This document shows, piece after piece, positions 6,013 to 9,769 of a stretch of 9,769 nt of DNA. Position 1 is the first letter of the stretch. Every line of letters starts with the position of its first letter. The translations under genes and the position numbers were made by a program. Under the pieces are notes generated by a model. The model saw nothing but the letters and a program-made list of their open reading frames with translations. It was not told the origin of the DNA and searched no databases. Origin of the DNA: Rhodothermia bacterium (lineage in GTDB: Bacteria; Bacteroidota; Rhodothermia; Rhodothermales; JABDKH01); assembly GCA_030431165.1 (NCBI GenBank), contig JAUIJQ010000075.1, forward strand, positions 1 to 9,769, read 5' to 3'.

Positions 6013-7703
6013 TGCGATTCTGGGTTGTCATAGCGAGTGTTCTTTGCGTGACGCTGTTCGTCGCGTGGATTGCCATCCCTGACTCAGGTTCGGCATCGGG
6101 TGATGCTTCTGGAAATGAAGTACTTGCACACGTTGGTGACAGTGAAATCACCGACGCTGACTACCGACCGGCCTATTTCAGCTACATAGGCGATACCGGA
6201 CTCCCCGACTCGCCGCGCCGACGATCCGATTTTCTCGACCGGCTCATCGGAGTGAAACTCCTGGTCGTTGACGCCAAGCGTCGCGGACTCGAGCAGTCGC
6301 AGTCGTACCGAGCCGGGGCGGCACGCGCAACGGAGAAGTTGAAGCTGGACTTCTACGTGCAGCAGATGGCGCTCGATACGATCGAAGTCCGCGAGGCGGA
6401 ACTCCGGCAGATGTTTCTCCGGATGAACACGTCGATTCATGCCCGGCACCTGTACGCGGAGTCGGTTGAAGACGCGCGGTTGCTGCGCGACCGTCTTGAT
6501 GCCGGCGCATCATTTGAGGAACTGGCGCAGGAAGTTTTCGACGACCCTGAGCTGGCGAACTCCGGCGGCGACCTTGGCTACTTCGGATTTGACGAAATGG
6601 ATCCGGTGTTCGAGGATGCTGCGTACGTCTTACCCGTTGGTCAAGTGTCTGACCCCGTCAGAACGTCGCAGGGATATTCGATCATTGAGGTGCTGGACCG
6701 CCAGCCAAAGCCGCTGTTGACTGAATCCGAATTTGCGCAGCGCAAAGATCGGGTTGAGCAGTACGTGCTGTATCGGCGGCATGCTGACGCCCGGAAGGCG
6801 CTGGTGGAGCACATCGTGGACAAACTTGATCTCGCGTATGAGCCGGAGGGCGTAGCGATACTGGTTGGGTTTATCCGTGGCTCGATCACGTTGGGCGACG
6901 AAGCGGCCGCGCTCGAGGTGTTGGCGACGCCGCTGGTGACGTTCGGCGACGCTCGTGATCGCCGAACGTGGACTGTCGGTGATTTCCGTGAGCACGCTCA
7001 GCATACGTCACCCGAGCAGCGTGAGGCTGTTCGATCAGAAGCGTATCTACGCCAGTTCATCGAGGGACTCATCGTTCGGCAGCATATGCTTGAACAGTTC
7101 GACGATCAGGCGATGTCGCGCGATCGATCGTTTGCCCGCATCAAAGAGAACACGCTGGACAAGCTTCTATACGAGCGCGCGTACGACGAACACGCGCGTG
7201 CAATTGCTGTCAGTGAGGATTCCGTTCGTTCGTACTTCGACACGCACCGCGCTGAGTTCGCGCCGGAGCAGAAGATCCTTGTCGATGAGATCCTCGTTGA
7301 GTCGCGCGCCGAAGCACGTCATGCAATGCGTGCATTGGAAGACAATCCGTTCGGCGACGTGGCGGCGCGATTCAGCGTGCGACCGGGCGCAGATGAATCC
7401 GGCGGTCGCCTTGGCTATGTGGCCCGAAAGCAACTTGGTGTTTTGGGAGACACACTGTTTGCGGTACCCGCCGGCACAACGGTTGGTCCGATCGCTGTTG
7501 CGGACAAGTTTGGTGTCTTCCGCGTCGTCGAAAAGACAGATGCCACAGAGGCAACATTTGAGGATCTGCGGCCGCAGATCGAAGAGTTGATTCGCCAGCA
7601 AGGCAAGCGGGCCCATATGCGTGCGCTCGTTGACAGCCTGCGGCGCGAAATTCAGGTAATTGCGTATCCCGAGCGTGCCATATCGCTCGACCTACGAACG
7701 TAG
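6012..7703 (+). CDS. SurA/PrsA-like peptidyl-prolyl isomerase with two parvulin domains
   Basis: A 563-residue exported foldase that would assist outer-membrane or periplasmic proteins. The N-terminus has a hydrophobic segment (about residues 3-22) without a lipobox, so it is either a signal peptide or a membrane anchor. A SurA-N-like helical part follows (VLAHVGDSEITDADY through about residue 137). The first parvulin domain spans about 142-229, with the signature GGDLGYFGFDEMDPVF and the closing GYSIIEVLD. A long helical linker (about 230-415) ends in KLLYERAYDEHA. The second parvulin domain spans about 421-508, with GGRLGYVARKQLG and FGVFRVVEK. The second copy is more divergent: it lacks the usual Phe-Glu after its core motif, so it may have little catalytic activity. 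The gene starts inside the LacI-type stop codon and ends 7 bp before the TonB receptor, so the three are probably cotranscribed. This placement suggests, but does not prove, that the receptor is a client. Confidence 0.88.
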   Translation: MRFWVVIASVLCVTLFVAWIAIPDSGSASGDASGNEVLAHVGDSEITDADYRPAYFSYIGDTGLPDSPRRRSDFLDRLIGVKLLVVDAKRRGLEQSQSYRAGAARATEKLKLDFYVQQMALDTIEVREAELRQMFLRMNTSIHARHLYAESVEDARLLRDRLDAGASFEELAQEVFDDPELANSGGDLGYFGFDEMDPVFEDAAYVLPVGQVSDPVRTSQGYSIIEVLDRQPKPLLTESEFAQRKDRVEQYVLYRRHADARKALVEHIVDKLDLAYEPEGVAILVGFIRGSITLGDEAAALEVLATPLVTFGDARDRRTWTVGDFREHAQHTSPEQREAVRSEAYLRQFIEGLIVRQHMLEQFDDQAMSRDRSFARIKENTLDKLLYERAYDEHARAIAVSEDSVRSYFDTHRAEFAPEQKILVDEILVESRAEARHAMRALEDNPFGDVAARFSVRPGADESGGRLGYVARKQLGVLGDTLFAVPAGTTVGPIAVADKFGVFRVVEKTDATEATFEDLRPQIEELIRQQGKRAHMRALVDSLRREIQVIAYPERAISLDLRT

Positions 7704-7710
7704 TCAGACG

Positions 7711-9769
7711 ATGAAGAAACTCGTACTCGTTCTACTTATCAGCATCTGCGGTGCCGGCACGGCATACGCGCAGTTCGGCAAGATCGCCGGCGTCGTCACC
7801 GAGGGCGCAACGGGTGAGCCGTTGCCCGGTGTAAACGTGTTGATCGAGGGCACAACGCAGGGGACGATCACAAACGTTGATGGTGAATACGTCATCATTG
7901 GGATCCGCCCTGGCAACTACAACGTCGTCGCATCCTTTATCGGATTCTCGCGTGCTATCCGCGAAGACGTACGCGTAAACGTTGATCTGACGACAACGGT
8001 TGACTTCCAGCTTGCCGAAGAAGTCTTCGAGGGTGAAGAAGTTGTCGTCGTCGCTGAGGCATTGGCCGTCAAGAAAGACCTTACGAGTTCGGAGGCGCGT
8101 GTTACCTCCGAGACGCTTGATCGGCTGCCTGTTAACGAGCTGGGGCAGGTGCTTGACGTTCAGGCGGGCATTACCTCGCGTGACGGATTGCACATTCGTG
8201 GTGGCCGCAGCTCCGAGGTCACGTACATGGTTGACGGCGTGCCGGTAACAGATTCGTACGACGGCTCCGCCGCCGTGCAGCTAGAGAACGACGGCATTGA
8301 AGAGCTGCAGGTGATATCCGGCACGTTCAACGCGGAGTATGGCAACGCCATGTCGGGCGTCATCAACGTCGTGTCAAAAGAAGGCGGATCCGAGTTTGCC
8401 GGCTCGGTCAAAGCGTTTACCGGATCCTACCTGGTGTTTGGCGACGGCGGTGAAGAAGCGCTGCGCGGTGAGAATCCCGAAGACTACACGGTTGCGGGCA
8501 TCCAGTACCGCGATGTGGATCCGTACTCGTACCTGCCCGTGAGTCCGACGCACTTCTACAACGGAACCGTTTCGCTCGAAGGCCCGATTCTCGGGGAGAA
8601 GCTGACGTTCTTTGCGCTCGGCCGGTACTTCACGAACACGGGCTGGATCTACGGTGCGGAGCTCCTCAACTTCGACGGCACCGCCGGCGACGCGTCGCTC
8701 ACGACGATGAACGACTACGAGAAGTATAGCTGGCAGGGCACGCTCCGGTATCGGTTGTCCAACAGCATCATCCTGAACGCATCGACGATTGGTTCGGTGT
8801 CGACGGGCGACTCAGGCGGCGGACTCTTCTGGCGTTGGAATCCTAACGGCATTTCGCAGTATCGCGACTACGGTATTGACGGCCGGTTGAAGTTGACGCA
8901 CCTGCTGAGTCCCACGACGTTCTATACGGTTGACGTTGCGACGTTTTACCGGTCAAACTACTCGCGCAAGTTCGACGACCCGCTGGATCCCCGATACAAC
9001 GACTTCACGATTAGTCCGCCTGATTCTGTTGAGGTGCGCCCGGGCGAGTACGTAGACGTCATCACCGGCGGCGTTCGGTTCTCCCGCGGCGGGACGGATC
9101 TCGGCCGATTTGAACGGACGACGCGTTCGTATCTCGCAAAGGCGGATGTCTCGAGCCAGATCGGAGACCACCACCTCGTAAAGGGTGGGGTGCAGTTCCG
9201 GCAGGACAACCTGACACTGCTCGGATACGGCTTGATTCCGGCCACCGATGAGTCCGGTGCCAGGCTGGAACCTTTTGAGCCGGCGATTCCCAACCCGAAT
9301 TCTTCGGCGGTGAATCAATTTGACGATGTGAGTCCGATTACAATCAGCGCCTACGTGCAGGACAAGATCGAGTACGACGACTTCATCGTTAATGCCGGTG
9401 TGCGGCTCGACTACTTTGATGCGCGTTCCGTTGTGCCCGCAGATGTTGAAGACCCGAACATCTTCAACCCGCTGAAGAAGATTAATCGGTTCCGGGACAC
9501 CAATGGCGATGGTGTAATCACTGTCGACGAGGAAACATCCGGCAACCAGCTTACCATCGCTGACCGTGAGGCCTACTGGTACAAAGACACGTCGGCAAAA
9601 ATTCAGTTCTCACCGAGGCTGGGCGCCGCGTACCCGATCACGGATGATGGTGTGATTCACTTTTCGTTCGGACTCTTCTTCCAGATTCCGACGTTGAGCA
9701 ATCTGTTCGACCAGTTTGGCTACAAGATTCCGAACCAGTCGGGCACCTACGGTCCGTTTGGCAATCCCG
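7711..9769 (+). CDS. TonB-dependent outer-membrane receptor, 3' end cut by window edge
   Basis: An active importer in the outer membrane driven by TonB; the neighbouring GH13 and LacI genes suggest an oligosaccharide substrate. The frame is open from ATG 7711 to the right edge, giving 686 residues. The signal peptide covers about residues 1-20 (cleavage after AYA). A carboxypeptidase-regulatory-like beta domain (about 24-104) begins GKIAGVVTEGATGEPLPGVN. A possible TonB-box region is EEVVVVAEA near 109-117. The plug (about 125-222) has LHIRGGRSSEVTYMVDGVPV and AEYGNAMSGVINVVSKEGG. After about 230 the strand pattern is that of the barrel, with alternating aromatic and polar residues. Full-length relatives have roughly 900-1000 residues, so the C-terminal part of the barrel is missing. 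It is not a clear SusC-type protein. A 12-residue EF-hand-like loop occurs at residues 596-607. The ATG has no obvious ribosome site and follows the isomerase stop by 7 bp. Confidence 0.9.
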   Translation, partial: MKKLVLVLLISICGAGTAYAQFGKIAGVVTEGATGEPLPGVNVLIEGTTQGTITNVDGEYVIIGIRPGNYNVVASFIGFSRAIREDVRVNVDLTTTVDFQLAEEVFEGEEVVVVAEALAVKKDLTSSEARVTSETLDRLPVNELGQVLDVQAGITSRDGLHIRGGRSSEVTYMVDGVPVTDSYDGSAAVQLENDGIEELQVISGTFNAEYGNAMSGVINVVSKEGGSEFAGSVKAFTGSYLVFGDGGEEALRGENPEDYTVAGIQYRDVDPYSYLPVSPTHFYNGTVSLEGPILGEKLTFFALGRYFTNTGWIYGAELLNFDGTAGDASLTTMNDYEKYSWQGTLRYRLSNSIILNASTIGSVSTGDSGGGLFWRWNPNGISQYRDYGIDGRLKLTHLLSPTTFYTVDVATFYRSNYSRKFDDPLDPRYNDFTISPPDSVEVRPGEYVDVITGGVRFSRGGTDLGRFERTTRSYLAKADVSSQIGDHHLVKGGVQFRQDNLTLLGYGLIPATDESGARLEPFEPAIPNPNSSAVNQFDDVSPITISAYVQDKIEYDDFIVNAGVRLDYFDARSVVPADVEDPNIFNPLKKINRFRDTNGDGVITVDEETSGNQLTIADREAYWYKDTSAKIQFSPRLGAAYPITDDGVIHFSFGLFFQIPTLSNLFDQFGYKIPNQSGTYGPFGNP
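9496..9531 (+). other. EF-hand-like calcium loop within the TonB receptor
   Basis: Residues 596-607 read DTNGDGVITVDE, matching the 12-residue EF-hand loop: Asp at 1, Asn at 3, Asp at 5, Gly at 6, Ile at 8 and Glu at 12. It lies in the barrel region, probably in an external loop, where it could bind calcium and rigidify the loop or help hold a ligand. Only the loop is evident; flanking helices are not, as in other extracellular calcium loops. Confidence 0.55.

Noticed and set aside
7732..8193. 153-codon minus-strand frame over the start of the TonB receptor
   Set aside because: The plus strand here encodes a signal peptide, a regulatory-like domain and a plug in one continuous frame. The antisense frame has no family features.
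1..9769. CRISPR arrays, tRNA/rRNA genes, insertion sequences or attachment sites
   Set aside because: On reading, no spaced direct repeats, no RNA gene signatures and no transposase or terminal inverted repeats were seen. Nearly all of the window is occupied by the six coding regions.

Overview
The window carries six protein-coding genes and one rich regulatory gap. It looks like a chromosomal segment of a Gram-negative bacterium with an outer membrane, most likely in the broad Bacteroidota/Rhodothermota group. The main clue is the TonB-dependent receptor at the right end, which has an N-terminal carboxypeptidase-regulatory-like domain instead of an STN domain and a plug of the kind common in that group (VVVVAEALAVKKDLTSS). 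The base composition is moderately GC-rich, ribosome binding sites are often weak, and a lipoprotein glycosidase is present. The phylum is inferred from protein style only; no rRNA or search result supports it here.

Layout. Positions 1-915 (+) hold the 3' part of ispG (MEP isoprenoid pathway), cut by the window edge. Its stop codon interlocks with that of a convergent gene, 912-2873 (-), which encodes a membrane-anchored SGNH/GDSL-type hydrolase with TPR repeats. A 65-bp divergent gap (2874-2938) containing an imperfect inverted repeat separates this from 2939-4834 (+), a GH13 alpha-amylase-family lipoprotein. Next come a promoter-like sequence, a perfect 14-bp LacI-type operator and a long hairpin (4843-4935). 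These precede a LacI-family regulator (about 4948-6012), a double-parvulin peptidyl-prolyl isomerase (6012-7703) and a TonB-dependent receptor (7711 to beyond the right edge).

How the genes may work together. The right two-thirds reads as a small carbohydrate-acquisition locus. The receptor would import oligosaccharides across the outer membrane, the GH13 lipoprotein would cut alpha-glucans or malto-oligosaccharides, and the LacI regulator would sense a sugar and control its own promoter through the operator. The last three genes are packed with a 1-nt overlap and a 7-bp gap, so they are probably one transcript. The isomerase resembles SurA/PrsA-type chaperones and could help fold the receptor encoded right after it. 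No SusD-like gene is visible, though one could lie beyond the right edge. ispG and the SGNH-TPR gene look unrelated to this locus.

The main anomaly is the start of the LacI gene. The complete DNA-binding domain is encoded, but no in-frame ATG, GTG or TTG lies upstream of it. Either a CTG starts translation or one base is missing from a C run at 4938-4941.
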